DNA from: Planctomycetota bacterium
Lineage (GTDB): Bacteria > Planctomycetota > Phycisphaerae > WQYP01
Direction: 5' to 3'
NCBI GenBank assembly: GCA_021805985.1
Contig: JAJZDN010000002.1
Coordinates: 80,885-144,884 of the forward strand
Length of the DNA stretch: 64,000 nt
Position 1 is the stretch's first letter; each line of letters opens with the position of its first letter. Under the pieces are notes generated by a model. That model had not been told where the DNA came from and ran no database searches. It was given only the letters and a program-made list of their open reading frames with translations. Shown piece by piece: positions 19,403 to 29,564 of this stretch. Both the position numbers and the translations under genes were made by a program.

Positions 19403-20281
19403 CTAGTAATTTAAGCTGCGGTTGATCTGCCAAATCCCATGTGGCAGCGATGGTATTCCGTTGCCTATAACGTCCTTGCTGTACGGATACAGAGATTCAA
19501 CATGGCCGTCACAGAATAAATAATTTACCTTACCTCCCGGGTGCAGTTGCGAAGTTGCGTTGGGACCCCACTGCGGCCAATCACCGCCCGACTCCTGGCT
19601 GTAGCTGTATGCCCCGCCCGGAGCATCGACACTGAAAATCCAATTTCCGTAGCCCTGCATGACAAGCGTGGCACGCTCGGTCAGCAACATCGTGCTTCCC
19701 GGGTTAACAACCGTTGTTTCGCGCCTGTATTGCAATCGCGGCGACGGTAATCCGGTGTGTCCGACGTTGTCCATGGTTCCCACATAATTATTTCCCGCTA
19801 CGTTCCACCATCCGTTCCGAGCCGCTTCGTCAATCGGCATACAATAACTTTGCGTACCAGTGGTTAGGGCGGGCGAGACGTTCTGGGTGAACGTATAGAC
19901 CGGGGGCACACCCACCGCAGACATCGCCGGGCATTCGTAAATGCCAAGCGCGTACTTGGATGAGAGGTAATAATTGTGGCTCCACTCCAGCCCGTCAGGG
20001 CTGTCCAGGTTTGTATCCAAATTTGTGGAAGACAGGTACGGATACAGCGATTTATCCCAACTGTCGTAGTTGGCCCCATCAAAAGTCGCGGGATAGACTC
20101 CGCGACTGGTATCTAAATACTCCGTAAACGCTATTCCAATTTGTCGCTCATTCGAACTGCAAATGACCATTAGCGACACCGCTCTGGCGCTGGCTAAAGC
20201 GGGCAGCAGCAGAGCTATCAGCAACGCGATAATTGAAATCACCACCAACAACTCTATCAGTGTAAATGCTCTAGGTTTCAT
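19403..20281 (-). CDS. Pseudopilin with H-X-DG C-terminal motif
   Basis: [34 protein letters not shown] ... VNYLFCDGHVESLYPYS. Confidence 0.92.
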   Translation of the reverse strand: MKPRAFTLIELLVVISIIALLIALLLPALASARAVSLMVICSSNERQIGIAFTEYLDTSRGVYPATFDGANYDSWDKSLYPYLSSTNLDTNLDSPDGLEWSHNYYLSSKYALGIYECPAMSAVGVPPVYTFTQNVSPALTTGTQSYCMPIDEAARNGWWNVAGNNYVGTMDNVGHTGLPSPRLQYRRETTVVNPGSTMLLTERATLVMQGYGNWIFSVDAPGGAYSYSQESGGDWPQWGPNATSQLHPGGKVNYLFCDGHVESLYPYSKDVIGNGIPSLPHGIWQINRSLNY

Positions 20282-20414
20282 GTTTACTAACTCCTCTTTA
20301 CGGATTCCTATCCAATCAAGACAAAACGACCGCGATGTGCCATCCTTCCCTGATCGGAAAGCAACACTATTCGCGACTCCTCACCACGAATAGTGTGCGA
20401 TGGTCAACGTCGGC

Positions 20415-21245
20415 TTACCTGCTACCCGCTGCGGCAGGTCTACGGCGGGAACACAAAAGTAGCGCCCCCAGCGCCCCCAAGCCAATCACGGCCAGAGAGT
20501 TGGGTGCAGGTACTGGCGCCCCGAACGAATCGTTGTAGATAACCGTCGTCGTATTTGTGCTTAGATTTTTATCCGTTAAGATCAGGTTCCGCCAATTGCC
20601 CAAGGAAAACTGTCCGTCTTGGCCGAGGCCAATCGCGGCGAGCTGGTAACCGGAAGTCTCGGCGAAAAGCGCGGATCCCAGCTCGGTTGAGCCTTGTGAA
20701 AGCGTCGTAGTCCAACTGTAGTTGGATTCATTGGTTCCAGCATTTGTATTCAGGGTCATCGAATATGTGGTCGGGCCGGTTGGGCTCGAACTGCTGTTGG
20801 AAAATGATTGCGCTCCCAGGAGCCCTGTCCACTGTACGCCGCCGCCGTTGCTTCGCGATAACATCCAAGGGCCAGCATTATTAGCCGACGGCCACGATGA
20901 GGAACTCACACTTCGACCCGCAGCAAACCCGAAGGCCAACCAATCTGCGGTTGGATTTAAGGTTACTGTTAAAGTGTAGAGCTGGCCGGAAGTGGGATTG
21001 AATGGCAGATATGCATTGTAAGTACCGCTGCCACCACCAACTGCCGAGCTTATCGAGGCCTCCCCATTACCTACTTGCAGGTAAGATCCCGCAGACCAGG
21101 TAGCACCGTTGGTGTCAACGACATCCGGGGTCCAGCCATTCAGCGGCAGAAGCGCGGCACCAGCCACCGGATTAGCGATGGCGGCTATGCCGATCCCTCC
21201 GACCATTGCGAGCGAGGCTGCACAGTATGAAGTTTGCCGAAACAT
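20415..21245 (-). CDS. PEP-CTERM-like exported protein with a VPAP variant sorting tail
   Basis: ORF 20415..21284; likely start MFRQTSYCAASLAMVGGIGIAAIA at 21245. C-terminus VPAPNSLAVIGLGALGALLLCSRRRPAAAGSR. Confidence 0.72.
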   Translation of the reverse strand: MFRQTSYCAASLAMVGGIGIAAIANPVAGAALLPLNGWTPDVVDTNGATWSAGSYLQVGNGEASISSAVGGGSGTYNAYLPFNPTSGQLYTLTVTLNPTADWLAFGFAAGRSVSSSSWPSANNAGPWMLSRSNGGGVQWTGLLGAQSFSNSSSSPTGPTTYSMTLNTNAGTNESNYSWTTTLSQGSTELGSALFAETSGYQLAAIGLGQDGQFSLGNWRNLILTDKNLSTNTTTVIYNDSFGAPVPAPNSLAVIGLGALGALLLCSRRRPAAAGSR

Positions 21246-21512
21246 AAGAAACTCACTTTCTTCCCTTTTGGGAAAAACACTCACGAAAGGCCCTCAAGCG
21301 GCTCATGCGAGCCTGTCCTTAAGGCTGCCTTTCCTTAGGTCTAATTCGTTTCATTTGTGGCGCTCGCTGGTTACGATTTTGGATTCGAGCAACATGACCC
21401 TCGGCTGACGACACCTGTTCCACGCCACGCCGAAGCTAATCGCCATAAATGACATAATTAAGTCTATGCCATCTTGAAGATATCGCAATGGATTTATCCT
21501 GCCAATTCTTGT

Positions 21513-21621
21513 ACTTTTCAAGCGCCCTGCTTTCGCGTGGTAGGCCAAGGGGTGGATTCTGGAAGCCGGGATCTCAGAAATCGGGAAATTCTGCGTCGAT
21601 GGCTCCGGGGCGCTTGAAAAG
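21513..21621. repeat. 109-bp segment bounded by perfect 15-bp inverted repeats
   Basis: ACTTTTCAAGCGCCC (21513-21527) / GGGCGCTTGAAAAGT (21607-21621). Confidence 0.65.
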
Positions 21622-21826
21622 TGCAAAATATGGCCGTGAAAATCTATTGTGTGTGATCCGGATCAGTCACATAATCCGGCATGTCTTAACGAGGCACTCG
21701 CTGGTTAGGCGAATTTGGGAAGCTACGTGATGAGCGGCAATACGGGTATTCTTTTATATGCCGCCAACGGCGGAAAATCGCACCGGCGGCTATGAAACGG
21801 CGTTACTTATCATAGAGTTCAGGTAT

Positions 21827-24800
21827 ATGATGAATCAGAAAATCGTGAAATCTGGCCGGAATCTGCGCGACGAGACTGCCGATACGGTGGCTGTTGCCCA
21901 CCCGGAGCTTTATGGCCAATTTCTCAGGCCCCCGAGAGAGTATGGCCCGTCACCGTTCTGGTGGTGGACCGGAGAACCGCTGAACCGGAAACGTTTGGCA
22001 TGGCAACTGGATCAACTGCAGTCCAAAGGGGTTTTCCAGGCGATCATCAGTTACAACCACTTGGCCGATGGAACGGTGGCAGCAGGGGAGCCGCCCGTAT
22101 TTTCCACCCGATGGTGGCGACTGTTTCGGTGGATGGTATTAGAATGCAAAAAACGCGGCATGTCCCTGGGCATGCAGGATTACTGCATTATTAATCCGAT
22201 CCTTGCACAAATCGCACGTGATACGCCGGACATGCAAGGCGGGCAATTAGTCAGGACAACGCGAATTGTCCAATCCGGCGAACAACTGGAACTGACTCCT
22301 AATGCCGGTGCCCGCGCCCTGGCGGCATTCGTCATGGCCCACGGCCCTAAGCCGGCCAAGCCCCTTCGTGACATATCCGATTCCATACACGATGGCACGC
22401 TGGTATGGCACTGCACAGACGGGCCGTGTACCGTGGAATTCATCTATGTGCAGGGTCATCCGTCAAACCCATTTGATCCGATGCACCCGCAAGCCGGCGC
22501 TAAAGTAATAGAACGACTCTACCAGCCGTTTGAAGACCATTGTGCTGACGAACTGGGCAAAACCATAAAATTATGTTTTCAGGACGAATTGGACTTCGGT
22601 GCGCACATGCCGCTCTGGTCCGTCCACCTGCCCGAGGAATTTTTCCGGCGGAAGGGCTATCATCTTCAGCCCTTGCTGGCCGCGCTTTGGCGGGATATCG
22701 GGCCGCAGACAGTTAAGGTTCGCCTGGACTATGCCGATGTGGTGGCGGCACTTCTTGAAGAGCGCTACTTTATTCCCATCTTCCTCTGGCATGAACAGCG
22801 GGGCATCCTGCTGGCCAATGACAATCTTGGGCGCGGCAGTATCGAAGAGGGACGGCGGCATTATGCCGACCCGTACAGAACCATGCGCTGGTACAGCGCG
22901 CCGGGAACGGATGATCCAAACCTCGATGGGCCGCGTGCTTTTAAAGGCCTGAAAGTGAATAGCAGCATCGCCCATTTGTACAAGCGGCCGCGTGTGTGGA
23001 ACGAATGCTTTCATTCCAGCGGATGGGGCGCACTGCCGTCGCAGATGATTGCGGCGTTGAATCAGGACTTTATCTACGGGGCCAATGTGGTTAATCTGCA
23101 TGGCCTGTATTATTCCACCTATGGGTCGTGGTGGGAATGGGCCGCACCAGATTTTCATTTCCGCCAACCTTACTGGCAACATGCTGACGCGCTTAATGCG
23201 TGGATCACCCGAATGTGTACCCTGTTGAGCGCTGGCGTGCATGTCTGTGACGTTGCGATTATTTACCCGATTGCCGCGATTGATGGCGGGCTTAATGCTC
23301 GGAGACGCGCGACATCTCAGGACGCCGGATCCTATTCCGAATTACAACGAGGAGAACTGCCTCAACAAATGGACCCGGCCGAATCGGTGGCATTCGGACT
23401 TGGGAAATATCTGGTGGACCACGGTATCGACTTCGATTTTATTGATGATCAGTCGCTGGCTGGTGCCGAAATTGATCCTCAGGGTCTCCTTTCCGCCGGC
23501 GAGCGTTACCGGGTGCTCATTTTACCGATGATGTCGTCCATCCGCTTTGCGTCCTTGGCCAGAGCGCGGGAGTTTTTTCTCAAAGGGGGAATTGTGATTG
23601 CCCTTGGCTGCCTGCCGCAGGCTTCAGATCGGATCGGTGCGGAGGATCCCGAACTGCGGCTTTTGTTGGAAAGCATCTTCGGTGTAAGCGAGGCAGGTGC
23701 CGAACCTGTTCGGAATATTGGGGACGCGGGCGGAGTGGGAATTGTGCTTCCGGCAGACTTTTCGGCGGTGGTCGGCATGATAAACTCACAGATCGTGCGC
23801 GATTGTATTCCGCAGGGGGCACCTTTCCAGGCGATTCATCGGAGGGTTGATGATCACGAAATATATTGCGTCTTTAACCCGTCCAGTGCCGCAGCCGAGT
23901 CGGAAGTGTTTTTTCGTAGCACGGGGCTGCCGCAGGCATGGAACGCATTGGATGGTACAAAATCTGATGTGGATATCAGCCGGATCACCGATGATGGTAC
24001 GCGGCTGAAAGTTTCGCTGGAGGCGGGGGAATCAAAACTGATCGTCTTTACCGTCGGGGGTTCCGAGATTCGTTGTATTCCGGCACCGGCGGGCGTTCAA
24101 AAAGAATATCATACCTTTTCCGACGCATGGGAATTCACCGCATTGCCCGTGATGGACAACCGCTTTGGTGATTTTCGGATTACCACCGGAGGATCGCCAG
24201 AGCCTGAGATTATCGGTGTAGAGGCCCGGCAATTTCGCTATGCGGAGGAAACCGCTTCTCTGCTGCCATGGCATCGCGCGGACTTTGACGACTCCGCATG
24301 GTCGCAGACAACCTGCTCGTACGGGCCGCGGCTGTGGGTGTTGGGGCCAATACCGCCAACTTCCGATCTCGCCCTTGCCGAACGCACAATTCTAGATATG
24401 AACCTTCTGTCAGCGTCGGAATCCGTGACCTTCAGCGGGCAGCAGTACCTCTGGAAGCCCTATGCGTTTTCCCTGCGCTGGGGTGTGGAAAATGACCCAT
24501 TTTTATGCAGTTGGGCCAGCGGCCCGCACGGGTTAAAAGGGGAGGTTCCCGATGAATTTATTGATTTGAACTGCGATGAGCCTGGTGCGGTGTGGTATCT
24601 GGCAACGTCGGTGCAGGCGAAAAAAGCCGGAACGGTACAGTTTCAGGTTGGATCGCGGAGCGCCTACGCCGCGTGGCTTAATGGCCGGTGCGTGCTGGAC
24701 CAGAAAAATGCCTTACCTCCGGGAATTCACCCCGCATGGAAATTGCCTCATTACCATGCGGATCCGCAAGGTTCTCCGGTTGACCTGTGCCAGGGTGATA

Positions 24801-25639
24801 ACCGCCTTATCCTGCGCTTTGAGCAAAGTCTCGGCCAGCGCATGCGGGCGCATTTTGCGTTTAATCCGCCACAGTCCAAACCGGCTCTGGGCCTGCGCTG
24901 GTTCACCAGGCCCAATGGCATTACCCTGAATCATCGGCCTGGGGAGCCACAGCATGTGGGTTGGTATCGATTCGTCGCGGCACCGGGCTTAGTGGAGATG
25001 CGTTTGGTTGTCCGTGGTCGGCTTCGCGCATGGGTCGATGGCGAAGAACAAGTGGTGCGGGTGATCAGCGAAAAATCTATCGAAGGAGGTCGGGCCAGGG
25101 AATGCCTGATCTGTTTATCGCGACCTGTGCTCGGAGCCTCAAAGGTGGCCTTGCGGATCGATCTTCCCCCCGGCTCATTTGCCGGAGATGGTATTCCAGA
25201 ACCAGTGCAGATGCGATGCGTAAAGGGAACTGCCCAACTGGGCGACTGGTGCAATTTCGGATTATCCTCGTATAGCGGGCTGGGCCACTATCAGCAAAAA
25301 TTTGTTATTTCCTTACCTCCTGCCGGGCGAGAATGGATGCTGGACCTGGGCGCAGTAGCCGGGACTGCCAATGTGCGGGTCAACGGACAAGACGCGGGTA
25401 CGCTGTTATGCCCGCCATGGCGGCTGAATATTAGCCACCTTGTAAAAAGCGGGGAAAATGAACTTGCAATAACGGTCGCCAATACGTTGGCCAATCATTA
25501 CAGCGCAGGAATACCGACTCCCTATGTGTATGACGGCCAGACTGTTTCAGGGCTGCTGGGGCCCGTAAGACTGCTGGTGGCGGACGTCGGCAGCCGCCCA
25601 GCGGCCCCCCTCCACTCAAGGCACGAGGATGAATCATGA
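21827..25639 (+). CDS. Large GH106-like glycosyl hydrolase (alpha-L-rhamnosidase-like)
   Basis: ORF 21758..25639, likely start MMNQKIVKSGRNL. YGQFLRPPREYGPSPFWWWTGEPLNRKRLAWQLDQLQSKGVFQAIISYNH, ...RPRVWNECFHSSGWG...; C-terminal galactose-binding-like region DLGAVAGTANVRVNGQDAGTLLCPPWRLNISHLVKSGENELAITVANTLANHYS. Confidence 0.78.
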   Translation: MMNQKIVKSGRNLRDETADTVAVAHPELYGQFLRPPREYGPSPFWWWTGEPLNRKRLAWQLDQLQSKGVFQAIISYNHLADGTVAAGEPPVFSTRWWRLFRWMVLECKKRGMSLGMQDYCIINPILAQIARDTPDMQGGQLVRTTRIVQSGEQLELTPNAGARALAAFVMAHGPKPAKPLRDISDSIHDGTLVWHCTDGPCTVEFIYVQGHPSNPFDPMHPQAGAKVIERLYQPFEDHCADELGKTIKLCFQDELDFGAHMPLWSVHLPEEFFRRKGYHLQPLLAALWRDIGPQTVKVRLDYADVVAALLEERYFIPIFLWHEQRGILLANDNLGRGSIEEGRRHYADPYRTMRWYSAPGTDDPNLDGPRAFKGLKVNSSIAHLYKRPRVWNECFHSSGWGALPSQMIAALNQDFIYGANVVNLHGLYYSTYGSWWEWAAPDFHFRQPYWQHADALNAWITRMCTLLSAGVHVCDVAIIYPIAAIDGGLNARRRATSQDAGSYSELQRGELPQQMDPAESVAFGLGKYLVDHGIDFDFIDDQSLAGAEIDPQGLLSAGERYRVLILPMMSSIRFASLARAREFFLKGGIVIALGCLPQASDRIGAEDPELRLLLESIFGVSEAGAEPVRNIGDAGGVGIVLPADFSAVVGMINSQIVRDCIPQGAPFQAIHRRVDDHEIYCVFNPSSAAAESEVFFRSTGLPQAWNALDGTKSDVDISRITDDGTRLKVSLEAGESKLIVFTVGGSEIRCIPAPAGVQKEYHTFSDAWEFTALPVMDNRFGDFRITTGGSPEPEIIGVEARQFRYAEETASLLPWHRADFDDSAWSQTTCSYGPRLWVLGPIPPTSDLALAERTILDMNLLSASESVTFSGQQYLWKPYAFSLRWGVENDPFLCSWASGPHGLKGEVPDEFIDLNCDEPGAVWYLATSVQAKKAGTVQFQVGSRSAYAAWLNGRCVLDQKNALPPGIHPAWKLPHYHADPQGSPVDLCQGDNRLILRFEQSLGQRMRAHFAFNPPQSKPALGLRWFTRPNGITLNHRPGEPQHVGWYRFVAAPGLVEMRLVVRGRLRAWVDGEEQVVRVISEKSIEGGRARECLICLSRPVLGASKVALRIDLPPGSFAGDGIPEPVQMRCVKGTAQLGDWCNFGLSSYSGLGHYQQKFVISLPPAGREWMLDLGAVAGTANVRVNGQDAGTLLCPPWRLNISHLVKSGENELAITVANTLANHYSAGIPTPYVYDGQTVSGLLGPVRLLVADVGSRPAAPLHSRHEDES

Positions 25640-27171
25640 ACACTCATGTGGAAAAAGTCGGAATTGCTGAAGTTCCAAGTTTTGGGCCGTGCACGACCTC
25701 CGGTGGCACTACGTACGAGCCGCGGCGTGATTGCAGCTTTGGCAACATGCTGCTATATGCCCAGGGTGATTGCGCCATTTCACTTGTGATGAACGGCATT
25801 TTTGGTTTTGCGATGCTGTTTTATACGAATGCCCTCGGGCTTAGTCCCGGGTTGGCCGGGCTGGCAATGTCACTATCGGTACTTTGGGAGGCGATTTCCG
25901 AACCGCTCATGGGGCATATCAGCGACAACACACGCAGCCGCTGGGGACGGCGGCACCTTTATATGCTTCCCGGCGGTGTGCTGATGGCAGTCTGCTCCTT
26001 TCTGATTTGGGATGTGCCCCAACCGCTGCTGGGCCACGAGATGGCAATATTCTGGTATCTGATGGTGATGAATCTCGTCCTGCGTAGTGGTCTTACTCTT
26101 TTTTTTATTCCTTATGTGGCCTTGGGGTTTGAAATGACCCAGGACATTCAGGGACGATCGCGGCTGCAGGCCATCCGTCAGATTATGAACATGGCCGCCA
26201 ATTTTTTTGGACCCGCCCTGGCCTGGGCCATATTTTTTCACCGTCAGGGCAGCACGCCCGGCACCGCCATTGCGGCCAACTACCTGCACATGGGGGCCGT
26301 GTTTGCCGCGGCCACGGTCGTTTTCGTGCTGGTTTGTATTATTTTCACGTATCGCTGGCATCAGGACACCAGAAATCTTGTTCGCGAATCCGCAGCCGGT
26401 GGGATGCGAAGTTTCTACCGGGATATCAGCGGAATTGTCCGGGATATCGATGCGCGGTGGGTGTTTATTTTTGTCTTCGCCATCTGTACGGGCATGGTGA
26501 TGGTCAGTTCACTGCAAATGTATACCTATGTCGATTTTATGAATTTTTCCGCCGATCAAAAGGGTATCGCCCAAGGGGGCACAATGATTGCCATGGCCTT
26601 GGGAGCATTGGTTTCTATGCCACTGGCCCGCCGACTGGATAAAAAGGGAGCCGTGGTCGTCGGGGGCCTGGTCAGCATTTTGTCCAATCTGCTGTTGGCG
26701 ACTTTTTTCCTTACCGGGTTGGTGCCCATGCACGCTGTCTGGAATATCGCTGGTGTGTCCGTGCCGCTGGCACTGATCCTGTTTGTACTGGGGCAGGCTG
26801 GTTATTGGTTTGGCAATGGCATCATGCTGCCTCTTTCAGTTGCCATGATAGCCGATGTATCGGAAGTGCATAAATTGAAAACCGGCATCGCTAAGGATGG
26901 GGGGTATTCGTCTGTCTATAGCCTTGCGATGCGCATGGCCATTGCTTTAAGCATGTTTGTCGCCGGGTGGTGCCTGGTGTTCATTGGCTACAAGACTGCC
27001 CTGCACGGCCCAGCGCCGGTGCAGTCAAGCAGCACGATCTGGAACTTGGGTGCCCTGACATTTTTATCAGGATCCCTGCTGGCGGCTCTGGCATTGGTTG
27101 CTATCAAATACTACCGGGTTAATCGTGAAATGTTGCAGGCCCTTCGCGTAGCGGCGCCTGCTTTGACTTAA
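25636..27171 (+). CDS. GPH-type MFS sugar:cation symporter
   Basis: Multi-TM; YTNALGLSPGLAGLAMSLSVLWEAISEPLMGHISDNTRSRWGRRHLYMLPGG; ATG overlaps the stop of the upstream GH gene (ATGA). Confidence 0.88.
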   Translation: MNTHVEKVGIAEVPSFGPCTTSGGTTYEPRRDCSFGNMLLYAQGDCAISLVMNGIFGFAMLFYTNALGLSPGLAGLAMSLSVLWEAISEPLMGHISDNTRSRWGRRHLYMLPGGVLMAVCSFLIWDVPQPLLGHEMAIFWYLMVMNLVLRSGLTLFFIPYVALGFEMTQDIQGRSRLQAIRQIMNMAANFFGPALAWAIFFHRQGSTPGTAIAANYLHMGAVFAAATVVFVLVCIIFTYRWHQDTRNLVRESAAGGMRSFYRDISGIVRDIDARWVFIFVFAICTGMVMVSSLQMYTYVDFMNFSADQKGIAQGGTMIAMALGALVSMPLARRLDKKGAVVVGGLVSILSNLLLATFFLTGLVPMHAVWNIAGVSVPLALILFVLGQAGYWFGNGIMLPLSVAMIADVSEVHKLKTGIAKDGGYSSVYSLAMRMAIALSMFVAGWCLVFIGYKTALHGPAPVQSSSTIWNLGALTFLSGSLLAALALVAIKYYRVNREMLQALRVAAPALT

Positions 27172-27210
27172 AATGAATTTGGATTTTCTTACAGGAGAAA
27201 TCACGCGAAA

Positions 27211-28201
27211 ATGTCAATTTTTCCGTTTAACCGGGGTTTGCGCGGCATGGTAATGTTGTGTGTTGTGACAGGAATGCTGGTCATGACAGCTTTTCCCGCA
27301 TTAGCGCGGGCACAGACACCGTTACAATTCATGCACCGCGCTAAATTAGGGCTTTTTGTGCATTATGTCTACGGCCTCACAGACGCCGCCCCCGGCAAGC
27401 CGCCACTAAAAAATCTTAAGCAGTTTGCCGCTGATCTTAACGTCAACGCCATGTGGTCATAAAATCTACGGGTATTGGGAAGATGACAACGGCGGGGGCA
27501 CCAACGGCGTGGCCGTCCAAAAAATCATGGAGCGTTACCCGCCCGGTGCTGCAATCTGGCTCAATGGTTTTGGAAACCATCCGCCGGCCACTCTGGTGGG
27601 CGGGGAGTCTTGGGGTCTTTTAGATAATAATCCGTCGCCGCACATCTATAGAACCACTGCTGCGCAAACTGCAGTCGTTATATCAAACGGCTGGTGGGCC
27701 GAAGGCGGTAAAGTGAAATTTAATGCCCGGCAGCTATACCGTTATCTGGTATGCTCCGTTGCGACCAAGGGTCAACACAATGGCGGCGTGGCGTATACTA
27801 CAGGTCTCTATTCCAACAACCAATGGGAAACTGGAGTGCCGCAGGTAGCTCAAGCATTCGGGAATCTGGTACGGTCAAACGCTAAGGCAATTTTTAATAC
27901 CCGCCCCAGCAAGGCGTACGTAAGCGGACAGGCTGCCGCAGCCAAACCCGCATGGGGAGTGGCGGTGGATAGCCGGCATCGCCACATCGTTTACCTGCAT
28001 GTGCTCATGCCGCCCAGGGGTCAAACACTCAACATTGCCCGACCCGCAGATGGTGCTGTGTTTGCCAGCGCCAAGTTGCTTCATGGCGGCCCCATAGCTC
28101 TAGCCAAAACTGCCAGTGGCTATGCGATTACGCTTCCGACCGGCGTGCGATGGAGCCATCTTGACACGATTATCGCTCTAAAGGTTAAGCGAATGAATTG
28201 A
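27211..28201 (+). pseudogene. GH29-like gene with internal deletion/frameshift, paralogue of 16061..17470
   Basis: Frame 1 27211-27462 (...MHRAKLGLFVHYVYGLTDAAPGKPPLKNLKQFAADLNVNAMWS*), then a shifted frame from ~27464 (HKIYGYWEDDNGGGTNGVAVQKI...DTIIALKVK). About 125 codons present in the paralogue are missing at the junction. Confidence 0.88.
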
Positions 28202-28284
28202 CGAAGCCTGCCGTGAATTACAGGTCGCCGGCCCGCGCCGATCGATTCTGATGTTGCATGGGTTGTTTTAACGACTGGAATTCC

Positions 28285-29388
28285 TTATTCCAGCGGAAAC
28301 AACTGATACCCCGTGCTGCGCCCGCCGGCTTGGTCCCGGAGCAGTATGCGCCGTTGCAATAGATCGCCGATATCGCGCAGGGCGGTGTCCTGGGAGCACC
28401 GGGTGAGCTTCGCCCATTTTGATGTGGTGAGTCTTCCCTCAAATCCGTTGAGCAGCCGGTTGAGTACTTTGCGTTGACGTTCATTGAATGATTCGCCCGC
28501 ATGACTTCTCCAGAAGCGGGCCTTGAACAACACCGCTTCAAGTGTGGATTCAGACGCACGCAGGGCACCTTGGAGGCTTAGCAGAAACCAGTGCATCCAT
28601 GGGGTAATATCAAGCGATCCCTTCTGGCAGCTTTCCAGTATGTCATAGTAGGACTTGCGCTGCTTTTGAATTTGTGCAGACATGCTGTAAAAGCGCTGCG
28701 GCGTATTTTCCGAGCGTGCCAGCATCATATCGGCGATGGCTCGGGCGATGCGCCCGTTACCATCTTCAAAGGGGTGGATGGTAACGAACCAGAAGTGCGC
28801 AATCGCAGCGGCCATCACCGGATCGAGGTGCGGTGCACCCCGGCACCACTTTATAAAGCGGGCCATTTCCCGGGCAATCCGGTCATGGCCCGGTGCCTCG
28901 TAATGGATTGTTTCACGCCCCATAGGGCCGGATACTACCTGCATGGGGCCGCTTTCAGGCGAGCGCCATGACCCAACGGTAATACGCCGCAGGCCGCTTC
29001 TGCCGGTCGGAAATAATGCGCCGTGCCAGCCGAAAAGGCGTTCCCGCGTCAATGGCGCGGAAAAATTGCCGGTAGCATCCAGCACGATTTCAACAATGCC
29101 CTCTACATTGCGGTCAATTTGCCCCAGCGCACCGATATCCAGACCCAGTCGCCCTGCAAGTGATGATCGTACCGATTGTGTGTCCAGCACCTGTCCTTCA
29201 ATAGCACTGGTCTGTAAAACATCCTGCGCCAATGTTTCAAGGGTTGCTTCCTGACGCAATTGAAATCCGAGACATTCCATCCGCCCCAGTAAACGTCCCT
29301 GCAGGTGACGCACTTCCACCAGTAGCCCGGCAAGCTCGGATGTGTTCCATTGAAATTTCGGCCATTGTGGCTGCTGATAAATATACAT
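28285..29388 (-). CDS. Fic-family protein (DUF4172-type N-terminus, class II inhibitory motif)
   Basis: HPFEDGNGRIARAI Fic motif; inhibitory TSAIEG motif; start MYIYQQPQWPKFQWN at 29388 (ORF extends to 29556). Confidence 0.92.
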   Translation of the reverse strand: MYIYQQPQWPKFQWNTSELAGLLVEVRHLQGRLLGRMECLGFQLRQEATLETLAQDVLQTSAIEGQVLDTQSVRSSLAGRLGLDIGALGQIDRNVEGIVEIVLDATGNFSAPLTRERLFGWHGALFPTGRSGLRRITVGSWRSPESGPMQVVSGPMGRETIHYEAPGHDRIAREMARFIKWCRGAPHLDPVMAAAIAHFWFVTIHPFEDGNGRIARAIADMMLARSENTPQRFYSMSAQIQKQRKSYYDILESCQKGSLDITPWMHWFLLSLQGALRASESTLEAVLFKARFWRSHAGESFNERQRKVLNRLLNGFEGRLTTSKWAKLTRCSQDTALRDIGDLLQRRILLRDQAGGRSTGYQLFPLE

Positions 29389-29408
29389 TGCGTATTCTCC
29401 GCAAGACA

Positions 29409-29474
29409 TGCGGCGATTATACGCGGTTTTCTCCGCAGCCGCAAGAATAATCACCGCATTAATTGCGGTGATTA
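29409..29474. promoter_or_regulatory. Candidate operator upstream of fic with three TGCGGYGATTA half-sites
   Basis: TGCGGCGATTA at 29409-29419; inverted pair AATCACCGCA-TTAAT-TGCGGTGATT at 29449-29473. Confidence 0.5.
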
Positions 29475-29564
29475 AGGGGCCTATTCGCCGCATTCTCTGA
29501 TTCCCCCTCACGGCAGCCAGATTTCCCGTCGTGTTGAGGTACGCCACCGTTGTCATTACTTGTA

